Shown here: piece after piece, positions 37,328 through 48,800 of the stretch | Layout: each line of letters begins with the position of its first letter | Position numbering within the stretch: position 1 is the first letter of the stretch | Source of the DNA: Paramecium tetraurelia | Lineage: Eukaryota; Ciliophora; Oligohymenophorea; Peniculida; Parameciidae | Assembly (NCBI RefSeq): GCF_000165425.1 | Contig: NW_001799040.1 | Span: 71,335 to 135,334, forward strand | Reading direction: 5' to 3' | Length of the DNA stretch: 64,000 bases | Position numbers and translations under genes: made by a program | The notes under the pieces: generated by a model | Told to the model about the DNA's origin: nothing | The model's database searches: none | What the model saw: the letters and a program-made list of their open reading frames with translations, nothing else

Positions 37328-37783
37328 TACGATGAGGCGTACATACATCATTCATTTATTTAACAATATTATTAATTAATACTAAATTAAATAATCATTT
37401 ATCTCTAAATTCGTCAAAAACTGCAAAACCTAAATTTAGAACTATTATATTTTATTCTATTTTTCAATGCTACTTACTTAAGTTCAACAGAGACATAATT
37501 CATTTGCTTCAGTATTTACACAACAACACAATATATCAAAAATAAATCCATCAATGTATTGTAATATAAATTTGAATACTTGATTGAGATTATATATAGC
37601 ATATCAATAATTATTTTTAAATTAAAAGAAATTTATTGTTAAATAATTATAATAATTTAATGTTATTATGCTAAATTACTTAATTCTCTTAAATTTAATA
37701 GCATGAAACTTAAAAACACCTAAAATATTTTTTACTAATCAATGCTAAATTTGGATCATTAAATATTTTTATATATTATTATT

Positions 37784-38471
37784 ATGTTTCTCTCAACATC
37801 GAATAATCTCAACACAGAATAACCTAATATACAAAGTATAAAGGGAATGATTAAGGTTGATTCCTAAAAGTGGTATAATTTATAAACATAAAACAAGTGA
37901 ATTAAATGCCTACTATATTTAAAATAATGGATAGATTGATTTATAATAACAGCGATATGGTACATTATTTCATAAAACTGCCTCTAGAATCAGAATAGGT
38001 TGAAATTTTTTTCATAAAATATGCCTATTGAAAATAACCACAAAGTACAACATATCTTTAAAACTTGTGAGAATATCTCTAGATAATTGTAAAAATTAGA
38101 AGAGAACCATATTGATCATTTTAATTGAATGATTTAAAAAGTTGGTTTTAAAAATGAAATTGAAAATTTTGTCTAAAATTCAATGATAATATATGTTATT
38201 TTGAACTTGATATGCTGGGATATTTAATTTATGATACAATCTTAAAGAAGATATTAACAAAAATATTGATGAAGTGTATAGTGCTCTGAGCTATTTAGAA
38301 ATATTTATAAAAAAGTAATATGAAAAAGTTAGATAAGATATTGACTTAAATTTATAGTTTCTCAAATCTGAGTTTATTTTTGTTGTTAAGGCTGATGGAT
38401 GGTGTAGAATCACTTTTTAATTATTTGCTAAATCCATGCAGATTAGTGTATTTAATTAATAAAAAAAATGA
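37784..38471 (+). other. possible gene of unknown function
   Basis: Starts MFLSTSNNLNTEQPNIQS. A middle piece (YGTLFHKTASRIRIG) and a good 3' part (DEVYSALSYLEIFIKKQYEK, FIFVVKADGWCRITFQLFAK) end at TGA 38469-38471. At least two or three introns are needed, and only some could be placed (a 28-nt candidate near 37870). The 3' portion has normal amino-acid composition, so I favour a real gene. No family recognised. Confidence 0.45.
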
Positions 38472-38544
38472 ATCTTATTTAAATTAAAAAGCACTATTTT
38501 TCAAATTTTGTTTTATAAATATAATAACATAAGATTCTTTTATT

Positions 38545-39293
38545 ATGTCTAAATAAGAGGGTGTCTATGAGCAGCAAAAACAAGTTAGAAAATACTAAAA
38601 GATCAATAAAGAAGAAAGGAGAGTGGTACTAGAATTGCTTATCAAAGACAAACTATCCCTTTAAGAGGTATCAAACTTGCAAAAAATATCAACATCTCCT
38701 CCTAATATATATGATATTTTAAACATTATTTAATATAGGTAGCAAATAAACTAAAACTAAAATACTGTACAGTTCGCACAATTCAAAAAACATACGAAAA
38801 AGATGGTCGTATAGGGAAAAAGGAAAAAAGAAAGAAAAAGCTGAAGGTTTAGAATATCCTTAAAATATCGATAGTAAATCCATTCACTTTTTAATTATCA
38901 CATCCTATTGTATCATCTGAAGTTAGCTAAGTAAATTTTAATATTATTTTATAGATATATATGGATAAGCAACCTACAGATGAAGACTAAGTAATGTTGG
39001 CAAAAGAATAACATTGTCTACTTCAATCCTAATGCTAGAAACTCTATCTCATACTAACTTAATAATTCTAAAAAGCTGTTGAAAATTCAAATCCACTTTA
39101 TAAGACTACGCTCCAAAATTTATTGTAGGCATCCCAATTAGTAATAAGGTAACTTCTAGAAGTTAAACAATAAATTAATGTAAAACAAGAGCATGAACCT
39201 CCTTCTCCAAATCAAACTTAATATCCGTTTCCTATCTAACATAATCTATTTTAATCCTAATTCGGCTTTGTATTACCAAGAATCAACACTTGA
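38545..39293 (+). CDS. helix-turn-helix DNA-binding protein
   Basis: The N-terminal 80 residues read as a helix-turn-helix: EERRVVLELLIKDKLSLQE, then VANKLKLKYCTVRTIQKTY and EKDGRIGKK. This pattern recalls the paired/Tc1-type transposase HTH, also found in small regulators. There is no transposase catalytic domain. The C-terminal part is Gln-rich with a Pro/Phe tail (EPPSPNQTQYPFPIQ). The HTH is interrupted by a 71-nt intron (38668-38738), long for this genome, and a 24-nt one follows near 38932. It might be a domesticated HTH or a lineage-specific transcription factor. Confidence 0.68.
38668..38738 (+). other. 71-nt intron, unusually long
   Basis: GTATCAAAC...TTAATATAG separates the two helices of the HTH. 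Phase is 0 on both sides. Most introns in the window are 20-33 nt, so either this is a true outlier or it hides a micro-exon. Confidence 0.55.
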
Positions 39294-39482
39294 TTACATA
39301 ATGTTAATGCTATTAAATAAAATAATTTATTTTTTATTAAATTAGTTGTAACAACTTTTTAAATTTATAAATATTTGCTCTCCATTTCCTCTAAATTGAA
39401 CTGTAAAATTCACCCTAAACACTTTCTACCAAATTTTGAATATTCCTAAATCATTTACCACAAATTAAAAATATCAATCCTC

Positions 39483-39808
39483 TCATATCACTGTATTATT
39501 TAATATAATTAATTACTTAATTAAAATCAACCCATATTTCCCTAATAACACTTATAAAAATAAACTTGATCTCTCATTGTTCAAGTCTTCATTCAAGTAG
39601 GAAAATACAGTTTCAACTTTCCTTAAAACTTCGACTTTTAGGTAAAAATCACTTCTTAAACAATCCTTATTTACTTTATGTCATTCTTTTATATTCTTTT
39701 TTTTCCATCTTCTTTTCAATTACCCAAGCAAATATTGTCATGTATTAGAACTGCTGAACTTCATTAGAACTTACTCTTTATTCGCATTCCTCTTTGATTT
39801 TCACCCAT
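39483..39808 (-). other. possible short minus-strand gene
   Basis: Purine-rich on the minus strand with segments MTIFAWVIEKKMEKKEYKRM and LKVEVLRKVETVFSYLNED, ending TGA at 39483. The first frame needs a 21-nt intron, and the junction between the two segments is unresolved. No domain. Weak call. Confidence 0.3.
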
Positions 39809-39918
39809 AAAAAACGAATCTCTGTGGTTTTTTTAACATGTATAATATTAATATAATCTCAAGTTTTTCAACCATTTCTATTTGATCATTTCTTATTCAT
39901 TTCATTAATACCAAATAA

Positions 39919-40308
39919 TGTTAGAGGTTAGTGTATTTTAGAAATTTTCTTCAACAAAAGTAAAAACCATAATTTTGTTTTAGATTATTTATTTATACAA
40001 CAATAATAACTAGAACTCAATAGAATAGATGAAAATTATTTAAAGTGTGTTTCTAATCATATACTCATAATAAATAATAAATTTCACTTTTTACTGAACC
40101 ATTACGATAAAATAAAATATATATATAAGTGAAAATTCCTTTATTTGATTAACAATAGAGTTATTTCTAACATCTTTATCAGTATTTTGATACCTTACCA
40201 ACATTGAGCAATTATACAAAGTTTAGAATCAGCTTGAGTAACCATGATAGATTAAAGGAAATTCATAATTTAGTTTTATTACTAGTAACTTAATAAAATA
40301 TAATATGA
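39919..40308 (+). other. possible short plus-strand reading
   Basis: Short segments MLEVSVFQKFSSTK and LPTLSNYTKFRISLSNHDRL can be joined through 24-nt and 23-nt GT...AG candidates to a stop at 40306-40308. Low GC and no domain; chance is a real alternative. Confidence 0.22.
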
Positions 40309-40838
40309 TGATCATATAAACGCATAATTTTTATTCTAAACATGGCACAAGGCAGGACTTTATGAATATTTAACAAAATTATTTCTTACAATATTTTTTA
40401 ATTTAAAACAACATCATAGGCTTACAACAAAATACTCCATTATTAATCAGTTGTGACAATAAATAATTGTAGAATATATAGCCATCATGATTAATATATA
40501 TATATTTATGTACTTATGTATTTTTAAGAATAAATGAATTAGATAAATTTATGAGAAATAATATATTATGGCTGGATTTTCTAAGATAAATCCCAGATTA
40601 AGGGTATATTATTATGAATTAGAATATTTTAAGTTCAAAAATTATATTTTATTTATGCACTTTAAATTTATAAAGAAAACTAGTTTTAAAGTAGTTTTGT
40701 TATTCCTAAACCAAATATTCTGATTATGACACAGCCTTCAATATGAAATAATAATTGATAACTGTTTTTGCTTCCTTTTATTTTATTTTGTGTATTTAAT
40801 AGCGAAAATTGCTATTATTAAAATTTATAAAATCGAGA
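40309..40838. other. gene-free AT-rich stretch
   Basis: About 530 bp with no supportable reading frame or repeat. The right end presumably holds the Derlin promoter. Confidence 0.4.
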
Positions 40839-41606
40839 ATGGTATTGCAACAAATTTTCAATATGCCACCTTTGACTGGAATTATTGTTTTCATTAGTGC
40901 AATATTAAGTTATGCTACCTATGTTTAGTATGTGAAACCTTCAAGCCTATATTTAAATTATAAATTAGCCTTTTCGGATTCATTCTAAGTAATTGGAAAT
41001 ATATTATGAATAGCCATGGAGGGCACTAACAAGCATTTTATATTTTGGAAATTTAAATTTAATAACAATAATGCGTCTATTTTTCTTGTAAATATAGAAT
41101 ATTGAGAAATAGTCAATCGATATCATCATCTTTAGAAATGCATACTTTTGCAGGTTTTGCAAACTATCTATATTATTTGTTATTGAATTTCATCGTTATT
41201 ACGTTGTTGGGATTATGGATGAATGAGTATTCATTAACAGAATTTTTAATTGAAGCTCTGATGTATGTTTGGGGTAGGAAAAATGAATAAAGACCATTAC
41301 TATGTAAACTTTTGCGTCTATTTAGTCTTATTTTTCATTCAAATCCAGGCATAATACATGGTTTGGTTTCTACTTTTCTTGAATCTGATAAGTGGAAAAT
41401 CAATACAATCTAATTTGGTAGGAGTTATGATTGGACATACTTTTTATTACTTTGCTTTCATTGTTCCAAATTTACCAAGATTCAAAGGATTATAATTATT
41501 ATCTACTCCAAAATTCTTGTAATATCTTATAATTATGATAGAATAAACATTTGTAAATACTTTGAGAGGTAGAATCAACTATAATGAATTGATAATAAGA
41601 CTTTGA
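40839..41606 (+). CDS. Derlin-like ER membrane protein
   Basis: Starts MVLQQIFNMPPLTGIIVFI; Derlins begin with a similar IPPVTR segment. PWRALTSILYFGNLNLITIM matches the Derlin WR..T..(F/L)YFG motif, and LIEALMYVWGRKNE matches the conserved YVWxRxNP. VGVMIGHTFYYFAFIVPNL (G-x-x-x-GH) and a tail with LPRFKGLQLLSTPKFL follow. About five membrane spans. Derlins are inactive rhomboids of ER-associated degradation. Introns at 40989-41013 (25 nt) and another of 25 nt near 41090 are clear. Near 41283-41293 the frame must change: a 19-nt GT...AAG intron would delete the GRKNE motif, so a one-base assembly error is more likely. Confidence 0.85.
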
Positions 41607-41625
41607 TTTGTATTATAAATAATTA

Positions 41626-43171
41626 ATGAAAAATATTAAATTTTCTTAAGATTACACTACTGATAGCTTGGGAATTTCCAGAACAACATTATCAAAGACC
41701 CAAATATCTCTAAATAAAGCTCTAAATTTAAAAGAATTACGTCAACCTTAAACAGACAGAACAGAGAGTAATCATCAAACTCCTCTTGCTCATTTACCTG
41801 AATTGAAGATGAAACAAACCAAATCTTAAAGGAAGATAGGATAACGCCTTACGAAAAAATGTACTAGATAAAGTGATTTCTTTAACGTTTATAAGGCTCC
41901 TGAAACCTTATAGACTAATTCTGATACCCTCAAAAAATAATCTCGGATCTACAAAATGACCTAATATATCATTCAATAATATAATGAAGACCTTAAAGCC
42001 ATTAGAGATAGCTAAGACTACGATGAGGCTACTGCTGATCTGAAAGTATCAAGGTACTTAACAGAAGCATGGCTAAGCATAGAATAACTTATATAAAATT
42101 TAACTGGCTTACTAGCCTATAAATTTAATAGATAAGAGTGCGAATAATAAATGAAAGAGATACTACTCGATTGTTTTAAATAAAAGAACATTTGCGTACA
42201 TCAACGAATTCTTTACATTTTTGGAAAAATAGAATAATTATTTTATAACCCTATATAAGGAGCCATTTATTTCAAAATCTGTAAAAGATTGTCAGATACT
42301 GATGCTCATTACAGTAATAAAATGAAGGCCTACAGAGGTTTGGGTGAATGTCTACTGAGAATCTATCCAAAACTAAGTCAATTGTACTTCACTAAATATT
42401 TGATGGCAGCTTGGAAACTCAAACAAAAGAATGATGAATTGCTTGCCTATGAATTGTTAGGAAAGTACTATTTTTATGTTGGATAAATCGAAAAAGCAAA
42501 ACTTTTTCATGAAAGAATGATTAATGGCAATTGTGAGGTAATCTCTATTCTGTTATTAGGATGAAAATTCAAGAGTCCGATTGCTAGCCTTGAGTCGATT
42601 GGAATAAGGGAGTCTATCAAATAAAATAAACAAAGACCATCTAATTGTCGATATAGAATAGGTATCTTCTGATGATGAATGCTATGAAATTGTATTTCCT
42701 TAAAAGTCAGACAATATTCAGCAGAAATATTATGTTGAAAAATACTTTCAAAAGAAAATACCAGACATTAAGATAATTAAGGATGAAGCAAACTTAAATA
42801 TTCGATAAACTGAAAGGAAATACAATTCTTAATTTCTCGTTAATGAAAATTTTGAACCGTTCAGAGTCATTGTTTCTAATCCTCATCAAAGCATAGGTTC
42901 AATTAAGGATAAAGTTTTGATGAGCCATATGACACCTAATAGAAAATTGGAAATGTACTAATACATAGCTTTGGCCAGTGATAAGACTGGGTTTAATAAC
43001 TCCCCAAGATATGAAGGCCTATATAATAAGTATGAAGGGATCAAATTTAATAAAATTATAAACAGAACTATTGAATAATTCAATAATATCCAATAATGGA
43101 TAGTTTCTTAGGAAAAGACTCCTACCTTACCCTAACCACCAATAAGACGAAAGGGCTACTTTTTAGTCTGA
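41626..43171 (+). CDS. TPR-like helical protein
   Basis: 507 residues with one 22-nt intron (42538-42559). Starts MKNIKFSQDYTTDSLGISRT. The middle third consists of helical pairs resembling tetratricopeptide repeats: KAYRGLGECLLRIYPKLSQL, KYLMAAWKLKQKNDELLAYE, LLGKYYFYVGQIEKAKLFHE. TPRs bind peptide partners. N- and C-terminal thirds are polar and low in order. Ciliates have many TPR proteins in cilia and transport, so no specific role can be given. It starts 20 bp after the Derlin stop. Confidence 0.82.
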
Positions 43172-43424
43172 TGATATATGTTTATTTAATACTATATTTA
43201 TTATTTTAGTGCTTTAATAACATTTGCTTTATAAATAGAATGTAATTAACCTATACCTTTATAATTTTATAACAAGAAAGAGTTTGTAAAATAGTATATA
43301 TAACTTAGAAAAAAACGGAGTATAATAAAAATGAGTTAGAATTAGAAATTTTGAACTTGTTTCTTATATCCTATAGGTTTGTGATTAGATTTTACTTCCA
43401 AATAATAAATCTATAATAATAATA

Positions 43425-44225
43425 TCATTGTTATTCTGCTATCATCTATTCTATTTTCTTTCTCTCCTCTTCAGTATCCTCATCTTGAGGTTTTTCTACA
43501 TTCTCACCTATTTATCCATCAGAAATCTGATAATTTTCTGGGAAATAAACTTTTAGATCCTTAATTTCATTACACAATGCTATCTTAGATTTTGTTTTTT
43601 CACTTAAAAATGGTCTTACAACAGTCATAATAGATTTAACTAAAAAATTTGGATAAAGAATAAATAATTGATGTAGTCTCTCTGCATAATTATCTTAAAC
43701 CAAAGTGACCATTTTCTTCATTATAGTAAACATAGATGAATCAAAATTTTTTGATGTAACACCTTCTCTATCCCAAATCACGCTAATCTTACCAGTACCA
43801 GCTTAATCAGCTTTCTATATTCCTTAATCAATCATATATAAAAAAAACCTGATTAATGTCTCAGGATTGCTTTGACCAGGAAAATGTCTCTTTGCCTTCA
43901 CAACCAAACATGGATTACCTAATTTATCAGATCCATTCCAAAAGGCTTTGTTTAAATTTATTTCCTATTGAATTTCTTCAATCTTGATATCATCTGCTCT
44001 ATACTGTTTTCTCCATTCAACCCATCTTTTCCATTAATCAAATGAATCATTGACCTTCCATTCTCTAGCAATCAACAATCTAATTAAGTGATCTTCATTA
44101 GAATATTTTTAGACTAAATCCTCTCTTACTAATTTTGGGACTTCTACTTTAACTCTCTCTTGCAAGGATATCAATTTTTAAGGTTGATCCCCAGTTAATA
44201 TTATCTTATTCTTTGGTTAATCCAT
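43425..44225 (-). CDS. Sec14/CRAL-TRIO lipid-transfer protein
   Basis: 266 residues in one exon. CRAL-TRIO-N: LVQKYSNEDHLIRLLIAREW and VNDSFDQWKRWVEWRKQYRA. Lipid-binding domain: KAFWNGSDKLGNPCLVVKAK, KISVIWDREG and MVTLVQDNYAERLHQLFILY, then PNFLVKSIMTVVRPFLSEKT. That is the usual Sec14 order with the YPE-type motif as AERLHQLFILYPN. Such proteins move or present phosphatidylinositol and other lipids. The C-terminus is acidic and Glu-rich. No membrane span or extra domain. Starts 82 bp downstream of the coiled-coil gene on the same strand. Confidence 0.92.
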
Positions 44226-44307
44226 TCTCTTAATAGATTTATATTATTTGCAATAATTAAATAATTAATATTTAGGTTTTATTTTATAAAGATATAAAGT
44301 CTAAAGT

Positions 44308-45645
44308 TCAACTTCTGAAAGTGCTTTCCTCTGTTATAACTTAAAATTTTTGGAATGTATTCTAAATACTATCCATGTAATATTTTGGTTTAATCTCACT
44401 TTAGCTGTCATTTAAATGATATCTAAATATTTAACAAATATTGTACATATCATCTTTTGGAGAATTTGTGAATTCATTTGTAATAATTTCTTCTTGAACT
44501 TCTTTTTTTTTACTTTGTTTAGGAACACTATCTTAGTCGATTTTATAAAGCAAAGTTTATAAATTTTAAATTTCGAAGTGTTGATTAAGAATTGTCTTTT
44601 ATTAAGACTCAATTTGTTTCTTTTGTATTTGAACAACCTGCTTTAATTTTGTGATTTCCTTAGTATTGAGATTATCAGAATACGCTGTTTTTAACTACTT
44701 TTCATTCAATTAATTAGAATTGCATTAAATATTATCAAATTAATGATCTAATCTCTATTATTGATCAAAATTCTATAAGGAATCCATCACTTCATTTTAT
44801 AATGAGAGCTTTCTATTTCTAATATCCTTATCAACTCTATTGCTTATATTCGTTTTTACTCTTTCAGTTGATTATTAATAAAATAATTCATTTACAAATT
44901 GATTTAGTTCTGATATTTACTTCTGTAAAGAATTTTCTGTCTATTAAAACTATTTTTTTTAGAGATCTATTTAATCTTTTAGACAATTTATTTAATCCTA
45001 TTGATTTGTTTGAGGGGCATTAGGTTGATTTTCTTTATCAACTTTAGTTTTAGTATATGATCCCTATTTAATGATACTTAATAATTATTGATTTTCTGAT
45101 TTATAAAACATTATTAGTTTATCATTTTTTACATTTTAATTTTTAAGTTCATGTAGTTCATTGTTATAATCACTATTTGAGTTTGATAATTATTCACACA
45201 TTTTTTCAATGGTTTAATTTAATTATTAAACGTCTTTTTCTAGTTAGGAGATTAAGATCTACTAGTTGGCATTTTGAAATTATAATTAAGAGATATTTTT
45301 ATTTAAATCCGCAATGATTTATGTTTTTAATTAGATCTCATTTTTGAGTTGGATTTCTTCCGATTTACTTGTAACATAAATGGAAGAAATATTTTGAATA
45401 GAGTCAATAATTTTAGTGTTCTCTGTTGTTGATAAATGATTCATAGAGTTATTTTTTGAATGCTTAATAGATTCAATTTTATTTCCTGAGGTTTTCAATT
45501 TCTCATTCTTCTAAAACTATTTGGGTAAACTACTAGCTTTAGATACCAACATTAGATTACTTTGTACCTTTTTCACTTGTGATGCGTCTTAGATTGTAGT
45601 TGAAATAAGTGGTTCTTATCTCTTAATAATTTTAGAGGGAATCAT
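44308..45645 (-). CDS. coiled-coil protein
   Basis: 446 codons in one frame without introns, from MIPSKIIKRQEPLISTT to a stop at 44308-44310. Residues from about 95 onward are coiled coil (LKNEIQLKTQIIADLNKN, SQLEKDVQQLNQTIEKMCEQ), with a Pro/Gln linker (QPNAPQTNQQ). The terminal 40 residues are mixed (YHLNDSQSEIKPKYYMD). No catalytic motif. Probably a structural or cytoskeletal protein, but that is inference. Confidence 0.83.
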
Positions 45646-45889
45646 TAACGATAATTTATATTTTTAATATAAATAAATATGAATGATGATTATCCAAAGA
45701 GAAAGCTCAAAAGAGGTGGAAATGGTTTCAATTTATGGATAAACAGCTTAGCGATAAGCACAAGATGTGGACATTAACGTAGTCTAAGGAAAACATGATT
45801 AATATATTATAAATAATTTAAAGGATTTCTTTGATATAAATAATTTAATTATTTTTTTTAAACATTTTAAGCAAATTAGAAGTAACAAA

Positions 45890-48800
45890 ATGGACAACGA
45901 AGAAAATGAGCAATAAGATATTTCAGTAGGTGTGTTATAAATAATGCATTTGTTCGCTATATATACCATTATATATTAATTTTAATTCCTATTTTATCTA
46001 TAGTTTATAACCAATTAAATAAGAAAGATATTGGATTCAGACCCAAAAAGCTAACAATTTCAAGAGATTTACAAGTATTAATATATTAAAAATCATTTAG
46101 AGTTAAGCTTGTGATATTTGTGCAGTTGGATTCGAAAGCAGATTTTAATAATAAGAAAGAGGTAAACATAGAAAAATAATAGTTATAAAGGAATGACAAT
46201 AATATCCTGTTATGGATGTTAATTAAGTTGTCACTTGTATTGTTATGGTATTTCCACTGAAATAGAGTTGAATCCCAATTCTAATAATTAAGGATATTTT
46301 GCATGTGATAAATGCAAATATAGTCAGAAGCAAGATCAAATATGCGTTGTTTGTAATCAAAAAGGTGGTTTAAAGAAGAGAATTAATAATACCAATGAAT
46401 TTGTTCATCCTCTTTGCGGATTATTATCCAAACAACTTGAATTAACTTCATTTATGGAAATGAAATTCAAGAAGCCCAATAACATAATATAAGTTGCTAA
46501 ATCAATATGTTCATATTGCAAATCTTAAGGAGCCACAATTAAATGCTAATAATCAGGATGCAATACTTATGCTCACATATATTGTATTGTTAATTACATC
46601 GCAAATTATGGTGGATACAATTTAACATACTCAGAAAACTTATAAAGATCAACAGGATGGGAAATCTAATTTAATTATAAATAATTGTTCTGCCCTGGTA
46701 ACCTTGTTTAAGCAGGAAATGATAAAACTCAATTAAAAATTAAATCCTAATCTATTTTCTAGTAATTTATGGAAATTTAGAAAGTTGATAAGTAAATTAA
46801 TCTAGATTAACTCTATGATATGTATTAATAATAAGAAAAAATAGAAGAAGAAAAAGAGTATTTATTTATGTTATACTAGACAATTGATGGAATTCTTTTG
46901 TTCTCCTCATTAGAATTAATAGATTTATTGTTGTTGTCAATAGTAATTGGCTAATGATTCCGAAGAAATGGTTCAATGTGAAACCTGTATGGAATGGTAT
47001 CATGATAAGTGTTTACGTCAATATCAAGATGATTATGAAGAATAGAAGAATAAAGATCATTATTTCTGTCCTTTTTGTAATCAATGGAGCAATAATCGTT
47101 TTGATCATATTCTTAAATATGTTCCAGTTAATAATTTAAAGTCCTTATTGCCTTCCTTTTTAAAAATGACATTCAATACTCTTATCATTTTAGGCATCTA
47201 TTGTGAAAGAAGTCTGACAACATAGATTTCATCATGTAAAGTTATATATAATTTAATAGATTCTGAATCTTAATACACAATTATAGAAACAATCTTGAGT
47301 AATTTACCGTTTTATTAACCCTTACAATAGCAATTATCTTAAATTAAGCAAAAATCAAATGTTACTGATTTTATGAATTTCCTTTTTAAATCATAGATAG
47401 CTTATAAAGATGATAATCAATGGTTTATTTTATCATAATTAAATGAATCTAATCAACCTATTTAGCAGAATATAATATATAATAACGAATTAAAGGATAA
47501 ATTAAATTCAGTTATCAATTTATTTAAAGATTTTGATGAGTGCAAATTTTATATTGAATTGTTGGATAAATTGAATAATCTACAATTAGCCTTTTAAATT
47601 ATTACATCCGGAACTAAAATAACTAAGAATACTATATAAAATCAATTTAAATCAAATGAATTTTAAGAATACATATTTTTGTAATAATAGGTTAAGGAGT
47701 ATAAAAGAGTCAAGAAAAGATTTATTAGCAAATTGTAAGAAGCTGAAGATAAATTCTGTGATTTTGAATAGATCATGAATGAAGAGGTATAGGAATAGGA
47801 TTCTTCTGAAGAGGAGGATGATGTAGAAGATGAACTAGAGGATTATGAAAAACTACAGAGCTATTTAGGTTTTAAAATATTTTAAATTAAAAATTACTAA
47901 TAATTTTATAATCTCACTTCTGAAACAAGAATCAAATTAAATTAGATTAAATTGAGTAAGGAATTTGTTGAAAAAACAATTCAAGAATTAAATTCATTGT
48001 TAATTACAGTTCCCTGGGTAGAAATCTTAAAACAAGAATTGTAAGAAGGATATCTCATTGTGTAATAGTTAGAAAATGCTAAATCATCGGATGAAATATA
48101 GTTATTGTTAAATAAGCTTGAAGAATTACCTTTCCATTATAAAGATTTTCCAGAGTTTTATGAATTTATATCCAAATACTAATTATATTAGAGATATATG
48201 CAAGATTTGGAATTGCAAGAAAAGGATGAAGATGACAGTGAAATCTAAGTTACTAAAGATATTCAGACAAAGATCACATGCGATCATCTTTAAATGCTGA
48301 AATAATTATCTATTGAAATCAAGGCTCCTGAGAAAGACAAATAGGTATTGGAGTAGGTGGAGAAGTAGTTAAATGAATTTAGATAGAGATTGAGAGGTAT
48401 GATTGAACAGAAGAGTTTGAATGAACAAATGAGAAAGAAGTTTTAATCTGAACTATAAATTAATAAGATTTATGATGTCCCTGAAATCTATGAATTATAG
48501 AAAAGACTAGAACAATTTTAAGAGGTTGAAAAAATTAGAATGGCTAAATCTTAAACTCTTCAACAACTCGAGCATGCTTTAGAAAAATCTAAAGAATTCA
48601 ATTTTGATGAAAAGATTATTAATCAATTTGATTAGGATATAACTAAATGCTTATTGAAAAAGAAAGAAATTAAAGCTTTGTTGGAGAATGAAATATTTGA
48701 AACTGAATAATTAGATTAGGCTAAATAATTACTCTAAGATATTTCTTAAAGTAAGGTAATTTATGAGGAGAAATAATTATTATAGAGTTTGAATAAAGCT

